A stretch of 35,524 nucleotides of DNA, from contig JAFWOY010000034.1 of NCBI GenBank assembly GCA_017509755.1, positions 1-35,524 of the forward strand. The letters run 5' to 3'. A program made the translations under genes and the position numbers. The notes under the pieces are model-generated. The model was not told the DNA's origin, did not search any database, and worked only from the letters and a program-made list of their open reading frames with translations. Position 1 is the first letter of the stretch, and the number at the start of each line of letters is the position of its first letter. The DNA is from Bacteroidales bacterium. GTDB taxonomy: Bacteria; Bacteroidota; Bacteroidia; Bacteroidales; UBA932. This document shows positions 22,115 to 31,168 of this stretch, piece after piece.

Positions 22115-24085
22115 ATGAAACGTCTTCTCCCGCTTTTCCTTTTGTTCTTTATGATAGCAGCCTGCGATAAGAATCCCCAAACCCCCGTTACGGCCAACAG
22201 CGATGACAGGGGTGTCCGCCAATGTGCCGCGCTCTGGCGGGCCGAAGACGGCACCCAGGCCGATTTCGACGCATTCGTCAAGCAATGGCGAGCCCAGACC
22301 CCCGAGGACCGCTACGCCCTCTTTGAGAAACTCTCCCGCGCCTTCGAGATTTTCAATACCCAGGCGAACCAGCTCACCATCGGGCTCGGTCGTCCCACAG
22401 TGCTGGCTGAAGGCGAACCGGGTGAGATTGATTACCTGATGGCCAGCTACGATGCCAGTGCCCATTTCTCGGACGACATGTTTGCCAACAAAGTGGCTTT
22501 CATCACTGTCCTGAATTTTCCGCACTATACCCTGGAAGAGAAAAACGAGATGGGTCCCGGCTGGGACCGGCTCCAGTGGGCTTATGCCCGCATGGGCGAC
22601 CTGTTTACCGAGCGGGTACCTGCCACGGTGAGCCAGACCGTTACGGCCGTGCGCAGTGCGGCGGAAGCGTATGTCGATGTGTACAACATCCAGATGGGGC
22701 ATCTGCTGACCGAAGAGGGGAGACGCATCTTCCCGGAAGACATGTCCCTGCTCTCACACTGGAACCTGCGCGACGAACTCAAGTCGAACTATGCCGACGT
22801 GCCGGATGCCCATGAGAAACAGGAGATGATCTACAAGGTGATGGAGCGCATCGTCACTCAGGAGATTCCCGCCGCTGTGGTCAACAACCCGGCGTACGAT
22901 TGGGCGCCTTTCTCCAACCGGACTTGGCAGGGTGGCAAAGAAGTGACGCTCGCCGCGGAAGGCGACGTTCGCTACCAGCATATTCTCAACCAGTACCATA
23001 CCTATCAGGAGCTGGACCGCTGGTGCCCGGCCATGCCGACGGCCATCACCCGCAATTTTGAAGGCAGTATCGAGATGACGGACCAGGAAGTCGAAGACCT
23101 CTTCATCCGCTTCCTGACTTCCGAACAGGTCCGGCAGGTCGGCGCGCTGATCCGTCAGCGGCTCGGCCGGGACTTGCGTCCGTACGACATCTGGTACGAC
23201 GGCTTCAAGAGCCGCTCCGCGATTCCGGAAGACAAGCTGACCGCCGAGACGCGCAAGCGCTATCCGGACGCCGAAGCGTTCCACCGCGACATGCCCCGCC
23301 AACTCCGCAACCTGGGCTTTGCTGTGGATGAGGCCCAGTTCCTCGCCGACCACATCGTGGTGGAAGGAGCCCGCGGTTCGGGCCATGCCTGGGAATGCGT
23401 GGGCCGCACCGAGCCTGCACGGCTCAGGACGCGGATCGGCGCAGGTGGCATGGATTACAAAGGGTACAACATCGCCGTCCACGAGTTCGGCCACAACGTG
23501 GAGCAGGTGACAGACCTCTACCATATCGACTATTACCCGCTGGCCGGCGTGCCCAATACCGCCGCGACCGAGGCGATGGCGTTCCTGTTCCAGGTGCGCG
23601 ACCTGCAACTGCTGGGTTACGGCAAGCAGCAGATGGATGCCAATGCGACGCTGGATATCTTCTGGAACATGTATGAGATCATGGGCGTCAGCCTGGTGGA
23701 CATGTACACCTGGCGCTGGCTCTACGCGCATCCGTCCGCTACGGCCATCCAGTTGCGGGATGCCGTGCTCGAGATTGCCCGGGATGTCTGGAACCGGTAT
23801 TACGAGCCGGTGCTCGGGACACCCGATTCCCCGCTGCTGGCCATCTATTCCCACATGCTCGATTATCCGATGTACCTGCCCAATTATCCCATCGGGCACA
23901 TCATCCACTATCAGCTGGAAGAACACCTGGCAAAATGTGGCAGCGACGCCGCCTTCGCCACGGAACTCCAGCGCATCTACAAGCAGGGCCGGCTGACCCC
24001 GCAGGCTTGGATGCAGGGTGCAACCGGCTCTTCGATTAGTGTCGATCCGATCCTTGCGGCTGTCAGCCGGATCGTAGGGGAGTGA
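22115..24085 (+). CDS. Zinc metallopeptidase lipoprotein (gluzincin, M3-like)
   Basis: The 656-residue lipoprotein has a lipobox ending MIAAC (Cys17). It carries the zinc motif HEFGHN at 456-461 and a downstream candidate third ligand, Glu486, in NTAATEAMAF, 26 residues after the second His. This is close to the HEXXH-x25-E spacing of M3 oligopeptidases. The helical N-terminal part (KLSRAFEIFNTQANQLTIGL) also suggests a clan MA oligopeptidase fold. I cannot assign a MEROPS family with confidence. It would process peptides in the periplasm or at the surface. It ends 4 nt from the convergent kinase-AAA gene, with no terminator between. Confidence 0.75.
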   Translation: MKRLLPLFLLFFMIAACDKNPQTPVTANSDDRGVRQCAALWRAEDGTQADFDAFVKQWRAQTPEDRYALFEKLSRAFEIFNTQANQLTIGLGRPTVLAEGEPGEIDYLMASYDASAHFSDDMFANKVAFITVLNFPHYTLEEKNEMGPGWDRLQWAYARMGDLFTERVPATVSQTVTAVRSAAEAYVDVYNIQMGHLLTEEGRRIFPEDMSLLSHWNLRDELKSNYADVPDAHEKQEMIYKVMERIVTQEIPAAVVNNPAYDWAPFSNRTWQGGKEVTLAAEGDVRYQHILNQYHTYQELDRWCPAMPTAITRNFEGSIEMTDQEVEDLFIRFLTSEQVRQVGALIRQRLGRDLRPYDIWYDGFKSRSAIPEDKLTAETRKRYPDAEAFHRDMPRQLRNLGFAVDEAQFLADHIVVEGARGSGHAWECVGRTEPARLRTRIGAGGMDYKGYNIAVHEFGHNVEQVTDLYHIDYYPLAGVPNTAATEAMAFLFQVRDLQLLGYGKQQMDANATLDIFWNMYEIMGVSLVDMYTWRWLYAHPSATAIQLRDAVLEIARDVWNRYYEPVLGTPDSPLLAIYSHMLDYPMYLPNYPIGHIIHYQLEEHLAKCGSDAAFATELQRIYKQGRLTPQAWMQGATGSSISVDPILAAVSRIVGE

Positions 24086-24089
24086 GCGG

Positions 24090-25838
24090 TTACTTGTAAC
24101 CGATCGGGGTCCGGGCGCTCTTTTTGCCCAGAGAGGAAGGATTGCAGCGGATGGCGTCTTCCAGGTGCCGCTGGCTGATGGCTTCGTCGGCCAAGGCGGC
24201 GACCAAGGCCGCATCATTGGCGATAAAAGCTATGTCGGAGGAGGCGTAGCCTTCCGTGAGGTCGGCCAGTCTGGCCAGGTCGATATCGTTGGCCAAGGGA
24301 CGTCCCTTGAGGTGATGGGCAAACATCAGCCGCCGTGTCTCATGTTCCGGTGCCGGGACCTCGATGAGCAGGTCCAGCCGCCCTTTTCGCAGGACTGCCG
24401 GGTCGATCATATCCATCCGGTTGGTCGTTCCGATGACGAAGATGCCCCGTTTGGCGCAATTGTTCAGCTGCGACAGGAATTCGTTGACTTCTTCCGGCCG
24501 GTGCCGGGCGGCTTCGCTTCCGCGGGACGGCACGAAAGAGTCAAACTCGTCGAAGCAGAGAACGGTGGGCGCCTTGGCGGCTGCTTCCTGAAAGAGCGCA
24601 GCGATTTTTCCCTGTGTGCCGTGGATATAGGTGCTTCCCAGATCCGATCCGTTGACAACCATGTAGTTGAAGCGGGATTCCTCGGCGAATTTTTCAGCGA
24701 AATAGGTCTTGCCGCAGCCCGGCGGGCCATAGAGCAACATCCCGTTGGGCGGCGTGAGCCGGTATTTCTGGGCTTTCGCCTTGTCGCGCAGCACCCAGAT
24801 GACCCGTTCCGTCAGCATTTTCTTCAGGTCATCCATGCCGGCCACGTCCGCAAAGCCGCCGCCGACACCTCCTCGCTGCAACGTCTTTTTGAGGGAGGTG
24901 CTATCTGTCGTTGCTTTCAAGCCGTCCGCCGGTGCCTTTTTCCCGGAATCGGAGGTGGTTGCTGCTTTTTGCTGCACGTCCACGGCCTTGCCAGTCAGCA
25001 TTTCCAGCATCCGTTCCGGAGTCGGGCGTTGCGCCGGGTCGAGCCGGAGTCCGGTCAGGATCACGTTCCGGAGGGCGGGATCAGCGGAATGGATGGCAAC
25101 CGGCCAGACCGGAATCCGTTTGCGTGCCTCGCTGACTCTTGCCTTGCGGTCTTCATAAGGATCCGTCGGGTCGATCGACAGATTCCAGGGAACCGTTCCG
25201 CACAGCATCGTATAGAGCACCGAAGCGATAGAAAAAGCATCGCTTTCGGGCGAGAAGACGCCTTGGAAAGTTTCTGGGGCGGCGTATAGCAGATTCAGGT
25301 CCGTCAAAGGGAAGGGCGGGTCGCCTGAAAGGGTGGCGTGGGCATGTCCAAGGTCAATGAGTTTGGGTACGTACGTGGCGCCGGATGCGGTTTCAAGCAG
25401 GATGTTGCGCGGCGTGATGTCGTTGTGGTTCAAATCGCAGGATTGCTCCAGATAGACCAGGCCCTGGAGGATGGGAATGATCAGGGCGCGGGCTTCCGAA
25501 CTGGTAAATACGCGTCCTTCTTGCAAATACTCCGAAAGCAACGATCCTTGGAAATACTGCATGAGCAGCACCGGATAGGCTTTGTCCTGAAAAGAGACAC
25601 CGCCGTCGGCCACGTAGGATACGACGTTCGGATGGTTGATCCGCCTGCTGTTGACGATCTCGGTCACTGTGTCCCCTACGCGCAGGCGCTGTGGCACGGC
25701 TTCCCAGTCGAAGAGCTTCATGAAAAAGAGGTTCCCCGCTTCATCGGCCACCTGGTAGTTGCCGTTGAAGAGACCGTCCTTGATGAAGCGCTTGATTTGG
25801 TAGGCGCCTATCTTTGTGCCGTTTTCCAGGTGTAGCAT
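24090..25838 (-). CDS. Hanks-type Ser/Thr kinase fused to an AAA+ ATPase
   Basis: The 582-residue soluble protein has two halves. The kinase domain (about 10-280) has a candidate ATP-binding Lys41 (FFMKLF), the catalytic loop HNDITPRNILL (Asp140, Asn145) and IDLG (Asp162) for DFG. The usual HRD Arg is Asn and the Gly-rich loop is poor. A low-complexity linker (about 285-325) joins a classical AAA domain: Walker A GPPGCGKT (371-378), Walker B VLCFDEFD (426-433), sensor-1 TTNRMD, and the RKGRLD arginine-finger region (484-489). The AAA part resembles FtsH/Cdc48-type modules, but no protease domain or substrate domain follows. It lies 15 nt downstream of a flavodiiron protein gene in the same operon. 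Confidence 0.85.
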   Translation of the reverse strand: MLHLENGTKIGAYQIKRFIKDGLFNGNYQVADEAGNLFFMKLFDWEAVPQRLRVGDTVTEIVNSRRINHPNVVSYVADGGVSFQDKAYPVLLMQYFQGSLLSEYLQEGRVFTSSEARALIIPILQGLVYLEQSCDLNHNDITPRNILLETASGATYVPKLIDLGHAHATLSGDPPFPLTDLNLLYAAPETFQGVFSPESDAFSIASVLYTMLCGTVPWNLSIDPTDPYEDRKARVSEARKRIPVWPVAIHSADPALRNVILTGLRLDPAQRPTPERMLEMLTGKAVDVQQKAATTSDSGKKAPADGLKATTDSTSLKKTLQRGGVGGGFADVAGMDDLKKMLTERVIWVLRDKAKAQKYRLTPPNGMLLYGPPGCGKTYFAEKFAEESRFNYMVVNGSDLGSTYIHGTQGKIAALFQEAAAKAPTVLCFDEFDSFVPSRGSEAARHRPEEVNEFLSQLNNCAKRGIFVIGTTNRMDMIDPAVLRKGRLDLLIEVPAPEHETRRLMFAHHLKGRPLANDIDLARLADLTEGYASSDIAFIANDAALVAALADEAISQRHLEDAIRCNPSSLGKKSARTPIGYK

Positions 25839-25853
25839 AGGGGCGTGGGGGAG

Positions 25854-27050
25854 TTAGCAGGCAGGGGCTTCCAGCATTGCGTCAGCCAGGGCTTCCAGTT
25901 TCGGCAGGTCTTCGGCGTGCATCCGGCTGCGGATGGAGACCATCGGTTCGACGACCGTGATGCCCTTCATCGCACCGAGCATCTCCTTCATCACACGGCC
26001 GGCGGAGGGGGCCCAGCTGCCGTTTTCGATCAGGCCGACCGTCCGTTTCTGGTAGCCTTTGGCCTGCAGGCGGTAGAGGAAGTCGTGCATCGGGGTGAAT
26101 ACGCCGGCATCGTAGGACGAGGCGGCGAGAACCATCTTGCCGTAGCGGAACGCATCTTCCACGCCTTCGGCCAGATCGTCGCGGGTCAGGTCGGCCGTCG
26201 CGACTTTCGGGCAGCCCTTCTGACGCAGGATCTCGGCGAAGCGCTCGGCCGCGGCGGCCGTACCGCCGTGAATGGAGGCATAGGCGACAAAGATGCCTTC
26301 CGTTTCCACGCCGTAGCTGCTCCAGGTCTGGTAGAGACCGAGATAGTAGGACAGGTTCTCGTTGAGGATCGGGCCGTGGAGCGGGCAGATCAGGGAGATT
26401 TCCGTCCCGGCGAGTTTCTTCAACAGATTCTGCACCTGGATGCCGTATTTGCCGCAGATGTTGAAATAGTAGCGGCGGGCTTCGCAGGCCCAATCGTCGT
26501 CGTCCGAGGCCCAGAAAGCAATCTTTTCCATGGCGCCGAAGCGGCCGAAGGCATCGGCCGAGAACAGGATCTTTTCGGCGGACTCATAGGAGACCATCAC
26601 CTCCGGCCAGTGGACCATCGGGGCCATTGCAAAACGGAGCGTGTGATTGCCCAGACAGAGTGTATCGCCTTCTTTGACGGCGAGCGTGCGGCCTTCCAGG
26701 GCGATGCCTTCGAAGAATTGCGGGAGCATCTTCAAAGCAGCGGCGGTCGCTACCAGGGTCATCGAAGGATACTGCGCCAGGGCCCAGGCGACGAGGGCCG
26801 AGTGGTCGGGCTCCATGTGGTGGACGACCAGGTAATCGGGTGTCCGGTTGCCGAGTGCTTCGACCAGGTTGGCCTTCCAGGCCTCGCCTTTGCGGCCATC
26901 AGCGGTATCCAGCACGGCGACTTTCTCGTCGAGGATGACATAGGAATTGTAGGACATGCCGTCGGGCACGATGTACTGGCTTTCGAAAAGATCGAGGTCG
27001 AGGTCATCGACGCCGATGAATTTGACAGAAGAGGTAATATCTTTGACCAT
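25854..27050 (-). CDS. fprA: A-type flavodiiron protein (FprA/Roo family)
   Basis: I place the start at 27050 (MVKDITSS), giving 398 residues, the usual length. A longer upstream reading frame would add 58 unrelated residues and swallow the promoter. The N-terminal metallo-beta-lactamase-like domain has the di-iron ligands: HMEPDH (His78, Glu80, Asp82, His83), His147, Asp166 and His225. The C-terminal flavodoxin domain (about 252-398) has the FMN loop YASIHGGT. Such proteins reduce O2 or NO in the cytoplasm of anaerobes, taking electrons from rubredoxin or related donors; no rubredoxin gene is seen next to it. It is first in a two-gene operon with the kinase-AAA fusion. Confidence 0.93.
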   Translation of the reverse strand: MVKDITSSVKFIGVDDLDLDLFESQYIVPDGMSYNSYVILDEKVAVLDTADGRKGEAWKANLVEALGNRTPDYLVVHHMEPDHSALVAWALAQYPSMTLVATAAALKMLPQFFEGIALEGRTLAVKEGDTLCLGNHTLRFAMAPMVHWPEVMVSYESAEKILFSADAFGRFGAMEKIAFWASDDDDWACEARRYYFNICGKYGIQVQNLLKKLAGTEISLICPLHGPILNENLSYYLGLYQTWSSYGVETEGIFVAYASIHGGTAAAAERFAEILRQKGCPKVATADLTRDDLAEGVEDAFRYGKMVLAASSYDAGVFTPMHDFLYRLQAKGYQKRTVGLIENGSWAPSAGRVMKEMLGAMKGITVVEPMVSIRSRMHAEDLPKLEALADAMLEAPAC

Positions 27051-27077
27051 AATTGAAAAAAATATCAGTTGAATATG

Positions 27078-27109
27078 CAAAAATAGTAAATTTGTAAGAT
27101 AATAAACAA
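27078..27109 (-). promoter_or_regulatory. Promoter for the flavodiiron/kinase-AAA operon
   Basis: On the minus strand the -7 element is TATTTTTG (27085 to 27078) with TTG at 27109-27107 and a 21-nt spacer. The predicted leader is about 20 nt. It overlaps the possible -7 element of the divergent peptidase gene, so the two promoters may exclude each other. Confidence 0.6.
27087..27094 (+). promoter_or_regulatory. Possible -7 element for the M3 peptidase gene
   Basis: TAAATTTG at 27087-27094 fits TAnnTTTG and lies 26 nt before the start codon at 27121. A -33 TTG at normal spacing is not evident, so the call is weaker than its divergent partner. Confidence 0.4.
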
Positions 27110-27120
27110 CCCTCCACAAC

Positions 27121-29139
27121 ATGAAACGTTTCTTTGCAATTGCATTGGCTCTTTTTGCTATGATAGCTTGCACAAACCAACGCACGAATCCTTTCTTTGC
27201 GGATTGGAATACGCCTTTCGGCATTCCTCCGTTTGACCAGATCCAGAATGCGGACTACCTGCCGGCCCTTCAGGAGGGCATCACGCAGCACAACGCCGAG
27301 ATCCAGGCCATCATCGACAACCCCGCCGCCCCGACCTTCGACAACGTAATCGCGGCTTTCGACCTTTCCGGCGACCTGCTCGCCAAAGTCAGCGGCGTCC
27401 TCTTCAATCTGGCCGAGACGGACAACAGCCCGGAACTCGAGAAGATCGTAGAAGAAGCCACCACCCTGATGGCCAATCATGAAAACGACATCACCTTCAA
27501 CAAGGCCCTCTTCGCCAAGGTGGAAGCCATCAACAAGCAGAAATCTTCGCTCGGCCTGACCCGCGAGCAGGAGATGGTGCTCGACAAGATCTACCGTTCC
27601 TTCGCCGACAACGGCATCGCCCTCGACGAGGCCGGCCAGGCCCGGATGAAGGAGATCAATACCGAACTCTCCACCCTGAGCAACCGCTTCGGCAATTTCC
27701 TGCTCAAGGAGAACAATGCGTTCAAGGCGAAGTTCGGCGTGGCCATTTCCGAATATACCACGGCCATGACCAACGAGGAAGACCGTGCCAAGCGGGAAGA
27801 GATGTTCAAGGCCTACGCGAACCGCGGCAACAACGGCAATGAGAACGACACCAAAGAAATTATCCTCAACATTTTGAAACTCAAGGAAGAAAAGGCCAAG
27901 CTCCTGGGCTATCCCAACCCTGCCGCCCACATCCTGAGCGACAAGATGGCCAAGACGCCGGAAGCCGTCGATGCCTTCCTGGCCAATATCTTCAAATATG
28001 CCGTGGCCCGCGCCAAGGAAGAGGTGAAGGACATGCAGAAGGTCATGAACCAGGATATCAAGACCGGCAAAGTGGAGAAGGGTGCCAAGATCCAACCTTG
28101 GGACTGGTTCTACTATGCCGAGAAGGTCCGCAAAGCCAAATATGATCTGGATGAGGAGATCACCAAACCGTATTTCCAGATGGAGAACGTCCGTCAGGGT
28201 GTTTTCAACACGGCTTCGAAACTCTACGGCCTGCAGTTCGAGAAGATCGAGAACGCGCCTGTCTATCACCCCGATGTAGAAGCTTTCAAGGTCAGCGATG
28301 CCGACGGTTCGCTGATCGGTGTCCTTACGACCGACTATTTCCCGCGTGAAAGCAAGCGCGGCGGCGCCTGGATGAACAACATCCGCGACCAGTACGTGAC
28401 CGTCGACGGCCAGATGGTCCGCCCGATCATCGTCAATGTCGGCAACTTCAACAAGCCGACGGCCGATACCCCTTCGCTGCTGAGCCTTGACAACGTGGAG
28501 ACGATGTTCCACGAATTCGGCCACGCCCTGCACGGCCTGCTCACCCAGTGCCACTACCGAACGGTCAGCGGTACGTCCGTGGCCCGCGACTTTGTCGAAC
28601 TTCCTTCGCAGATCAACGAGAACTGGGCCTTCCAGAAAGAAGTCCTCGCCGGCTATGCCAAGCACTACCAGACGGGTGAAGTGATTCCTGACGAGTTGGT
28701 CGAAAAGATCATCGCCGCCGGCAACTTCAACCAAGGTTTCATGACGACAGAACTCTGCGCCGCCTCGATCCTCGACATGAAATGGCACGAACTCGCCTCG
28801 GTGGAAGGCATCGATATCGAAGCCTTCGAGAAGAAAGCCTGCCAGGAGATGGGCCTGATCGACGAGATCATCCCGCGCTACCGCACCACTTACTTCAACC
28901 ACATCTTCAACAGCGGCTACAGCGCCGGCTACTACAGCTATCTGTGGGCCGAAGTACTTGACAAAGACGCGTTCGAACTCTTCATGCAGAAGGGGATCTT
29001 CGATCCGGCCACGGCCCGGAGCTTCCGCCAGAATATCCTTGAGAAGGGTGGCAGTGAAGAGCCGATGACGCTTTACAAGCAGTTCCGGGGCGCCGAGCCC
29101 GATCCGGACGCCCTGCTGCGTGCACGCGGCCTGAAATAA
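27121..29139 (+). CDS. M3-family metallopeptidase (peptidyl-dipeptidase Dcp type), lipoprotein
   Basis: The 672-residue protein has a lipoprotein signal (MKRFFAIALALFAMIAC, Cys17) and the M3 catalytic motif FHEFGHALH (HEFGH at 464-468), with the third zinc ligand Glu493 in ARDFVELPSQ exactly 25 residues on. The start of the mature part (NPFFADWNTPFGIPPFDQI) and the end (RNILEKGGSEEPMTLYKQFRGAEPDPDALLRARGL) are typical of Dcp/oligopeptidase A relatives. Length is normal. It would cleave dipeptides or short peptides in the periplasm. It ends 6 nt from the convergent HAD gene. Confidence 0.94.
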   Translation: MKRFFAIALALFAMIACTNQRTNPFFADWNTPFGIPPFDQIQNADYLPALQEGITQHNAEIQAIIDNPAAPTFDNVIAAFDLSGDLLAKVSGVLFNLAETDNSPELEKIVEEATTLMANHENDITFNKALFAKVEAINKQKSSLGLTREQEMVLDKIYRSFADNGIALDEAGQARMKEINTELSTLSNRFGNFLLKENNAFKAKFGVAISEYTTAMTNEEDRAKREEMFKAYANRGNNGNENDTKEIILNILKLKEEKAKLLGYPNPAAHILSDKMAKTPEAVDAFLANIFKYAVARAKEEVKDMQKVMNQDIKTGKVEKGAKIQPWDWFYYAEKVRKAKYDLDEEITKPYFQMENVRQGVFNTASKLYGLQFEKIENAPVYHPDVEAFKVSDADGSLIGVLTTDYFPRESKRGGAWMNNIRDQYVTVDGQMVRPIIVNVGNFNKPTADTPSLLSLDNVETMFHEFGHALHGLLTQCHYRTVSGTSVARDFVELPSQINENWAFQKEVLAGYAKHYQTGEVIPDELVEKIIAAGNFNQGFMTTELCAASILDMKWHELASVEGIDIEAFEKKACQEMGLIDEIIPRYRTTYFNHIFNSGYSAGYYSYLWAEVLDKDAFELFMQKGIFDPATARSFRQNILEKGGSEEPMTLYKQFRGAEPDPDALLRARGLK

Positions 29140-29145
29140 CGAGAC

Positions 29146-29778
29146 TTACAGCAGCTTTCGCAGATCGTCCAAAAGATAATTGGGAGAAGCGCCGGCCAGT
29201 TGGTCGGCGCTTTGGTTTCCATACGACACGCCGCAGGTATAGCAGCCCGCAGCTTTGCCCATTTCGATATCGAAGGTCGTGTCGCCCACCACGAGCGTCT
29301 CTTCGGGTTTCACCCCCAACTTGCCCATGATCACATAGACCATGTCAGGGGCCGGTTTGTGCCGGGCCGCCGTTTCCACGCCGAACACATGCTGCAATGG
29401 GATGTAGCGGTCGAGCCCCAGATGCTGCATCAGCCCTTCCAGCGAGTGCTGCCCGCGGGAAGAAGCGACAGCCATCGGAACGCCCCGCTCCGCCAGCGTG
29501 GAGAGCACTTCCTCCACGCCGGGAAAGCAGGTGATGACAGGAATGGCGACTTTTTCGAAAATCTCCCGGTAAATGGCCACTGCGCGGTCTGCTTCTTCAT
29601 CCGAAAGGCCAGCCCCGCGGGTGAAATTCTCTTTCAACGGGAGTCCGATGGTCGCTGCGAGCGCCTGCTCATCGGCAGGGGCGTATCCCATCCGCCGCAG
29701 CACTTCCTGCGCCGTGGCCAGGATGCCGCGCTGGGTGTCGGCGAGTGTCCCGTCGAAATCGAAAATGAGGGCGGCCAT
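29146..29778 (-). CDS. HAD-superfamily phosphatase (phosphoglycolate phosphatase-like)
   Basis: The start at 29778 gives a 210-residue protein beginning MAALIFDFDGTLADT, the HAD motif I with nucleophile Asp7 and Asp9. Motif III/IV are in ARHKPAPDMVYVIM and VVGDTTFDIEMGKAAG. A cap of helical type (about 17-85) makes it a class C1 HAD related to phosphoglycolate phosphatase and beta-phosphoglucomutase. The substrate is unknown. The ATG overlaps the stop of the upstream aldo/keto reductase gene (TAATG), so the genes are translationally coupled. Confidence 0.87.
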   Translation of the reverse strand: MAALIFDFDGTLADTQRGILATAQEVLRRMGYAPADEQALAATIGLPLKENFTRGAGLSDEEADRAVAIYREIFEKVAIPVITCFPGVEEVLSTLAERGVPMAVASSRGQHSLEGLMQHLGLDRYIPLQHVFGVETAARHKPAPDMVYVIMGKLGVKPEETLVVGDTTFDIEMGKAAGCYTCGVSYGNQSADQLAGASPNYLLDDLRKLL

Positions 29779-31166
29779 TACAGCGGTGACTGGTCGCGCC
29801 GGAGCTGTTCGGTAAACGCCTCGATGCGGCGCATCTGGGCAGGAATGGCGATGCGCTGCGGGCAGGTGTCCACACATTGGGCGCAGCCGATGCAGTGATT
29901 GGCCTGGCGCAGGCGGTCGAGGCTCCGGTCGAGCGAGACCAGGTAGGCCCGACGGGCTTTCCGGTACGCAGGATCCTGCTGGTTTTCTTCGATCATAGCC
30001 TGGTTCACACATTTATTGTAATGGACGAAGACACCCGGGATATCGACGCCGTAAGGGCAGGGCATGCAATACTTGCAGTCGTTGCAGGGGATGATGGGGT
30101 GGTTGGCGTAGTCGTCCGCAACCTCTTCCAGGAACGTCAGTTCCTCTTCCGTGAGCGGCTCGACCGGGCAGAAGGTCGAAAGGTTATCGACAAGATGCTC
30201 CTTGTAGGTCATGCCGCTGAGCGCGCACATCACCCCGGGATAGGTCCCGCAGAAACGGAAAGCCCACGAGGCGAGCGATGCGTTTGGGTTGCGTGCAAGC
30301 AACTTGTCCGCTGCATGCTGGGGCAGATTGACCAGGCGGCCTCCCAACAACGGTTCCATGATGACGACGGGGATGCCTCTGCGCTCGAGTTCGCCGTAGA
30401 GGTAACTCGCGTTGACATTGCGCCGCGAGATCAGCTGGGCATGGTTCCAGTCCACATAGTTCATCTGGATCTGGACAAAATCCCAGAGAGGCCTGCCGCC
30501 TTGTGCGGCGTTATCGTCGTGGAGTTTCAGCAGATGGTCGAACACCTGCTGGTCGCCGTGGAACGAGAACCCCAGATGCCGGATGTGCCCCGCCTCCCGC
30601 TCCTTCAGCAGGAAATCGAGGATGCCGTTGTCGAAGAAGCGCTGCTGCAGGACATCCATGCTGGAAAGATCGCCGCGCGAACCGCCTACCGAGTGGAGCA
30701 GGTAGTAGTCGATATGATCGACCTGCAACGCTTCGAAGGAATGCCGGTACATTGTCAATGCAGCTTCGCGCGAGTAGTTCTGGGTATTCGAGAGTTTGGT
30801 CGCGATGAGGAACTTTTCGCGCGGATGCCGGTTGAGTGCAATGCCCGTCACGCGTTCCGATTGTCCCTGTCCGTAAACGGGAGCCGTGTCAAAATAGGTG
30901 ACGCCATGCTCGATGGCATAGTCCACCAAGCTGTTAACTTGTTCCTGGTCGATGACGTTCTTGCCGTCCGCATCGGTCATGGTCGGCCAGCGCATGCAGC
31001 CGTAGCCCAGCAGCGACACCTTGTCGCCCTGGGAGCTGGTGCGGTATGTCATTTCGCCGGGTTCCTTCTTCCCGGCTGTGGTTTGCGGGGTATTGCCCGT
31101 GCAGGCGGCGATAGCCGTTGTGGCGGCGCCTGCGCCGAATATCTTGATAAAATCGCGTCTTTTCAT
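29778..31166 (-). CDS. Tat-exported aldo/keto reductase with C-terminal ferredoxin domain
   Basis: The 462-residue protein has a twin-arginine signal (MKRRDFIKIFGAGAATTAIAAC) that also fits a lipobox (Cys22), so it is exported folded and perhaps lipid-anchored. The aldo/keto reductase barrel (about 50-335) keeps the catalytic tetrad: Asp93, Tyr98 (YFDTAPVYG), Lys124 and His158. The C-terminal part has two 4Fe-4S motifs (CNDCKYCMPCP and CIGCAQCVDTCP). Export of an NAD(P)H-type barrel is odd because the periplasm lacks free NADPH, so electrons may come through the Fe-S clusters. The gene starts 2 nt after the NapH-NapG-like gene, a likely partner. Confidence 0.87.
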   Translation of the reverse strand: MKRRDFIKIFGAGAATTAIAACTGNTPQTTAGKKEPGEMTYRTSSQGDKVSLLGYGCMRWPTMTDADGKNVIDQEQVNSLVDYAIEHGVTYFDTAPVYGQGQSERVTGIALNRHPREKFLIATKLSNTQNYSREAALTMYRHSFEALQVDHIDYYLLHSVGGSRGDLSSMDVLQQRFFDNGILDFLLKEREAGHIRHLGFSFHGDQQVFDHLLKLHDDNAAQGGRPLWDFVQIQMNYVDWNHAQLISRRNVNASYLYGELERRGIPVVIMEPLLGGRLVNLPQHAADKLLARNPNASLASWAFRFCGTYPGVMCALSGMTYKEHLVDNLSTFCPVEPLTEEELTFLEEVADDYANHPIIPCNDCKYCMPCPYGVDIPGVFVHYNKCVNQAMIEENQQDPAYRKARRAYLVSLDRSLDRLRQANHCIGCAQCVDTCPQRIAIPAQMRRIEAFTEQLRRDQSPL

Positions 31167-31168
31167 GA

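Noticed and set aside
27051..27224. A 58-codon N-terminal extension of the flavodiiron protein
   Set aside because: The extension is not flavodiiron-like, overlaps the divergent peptidase gene and contains the promoter; the ATG at 27050 gives the normal family length.
29779..30012. An N-terminal extension of the HAD phosphatase frame
   Set aside because: It lies inside the aldo/keto reductase gene in another frame. The ATG at 29778 begins right at HAD motif I with the typical stop-start overlap.
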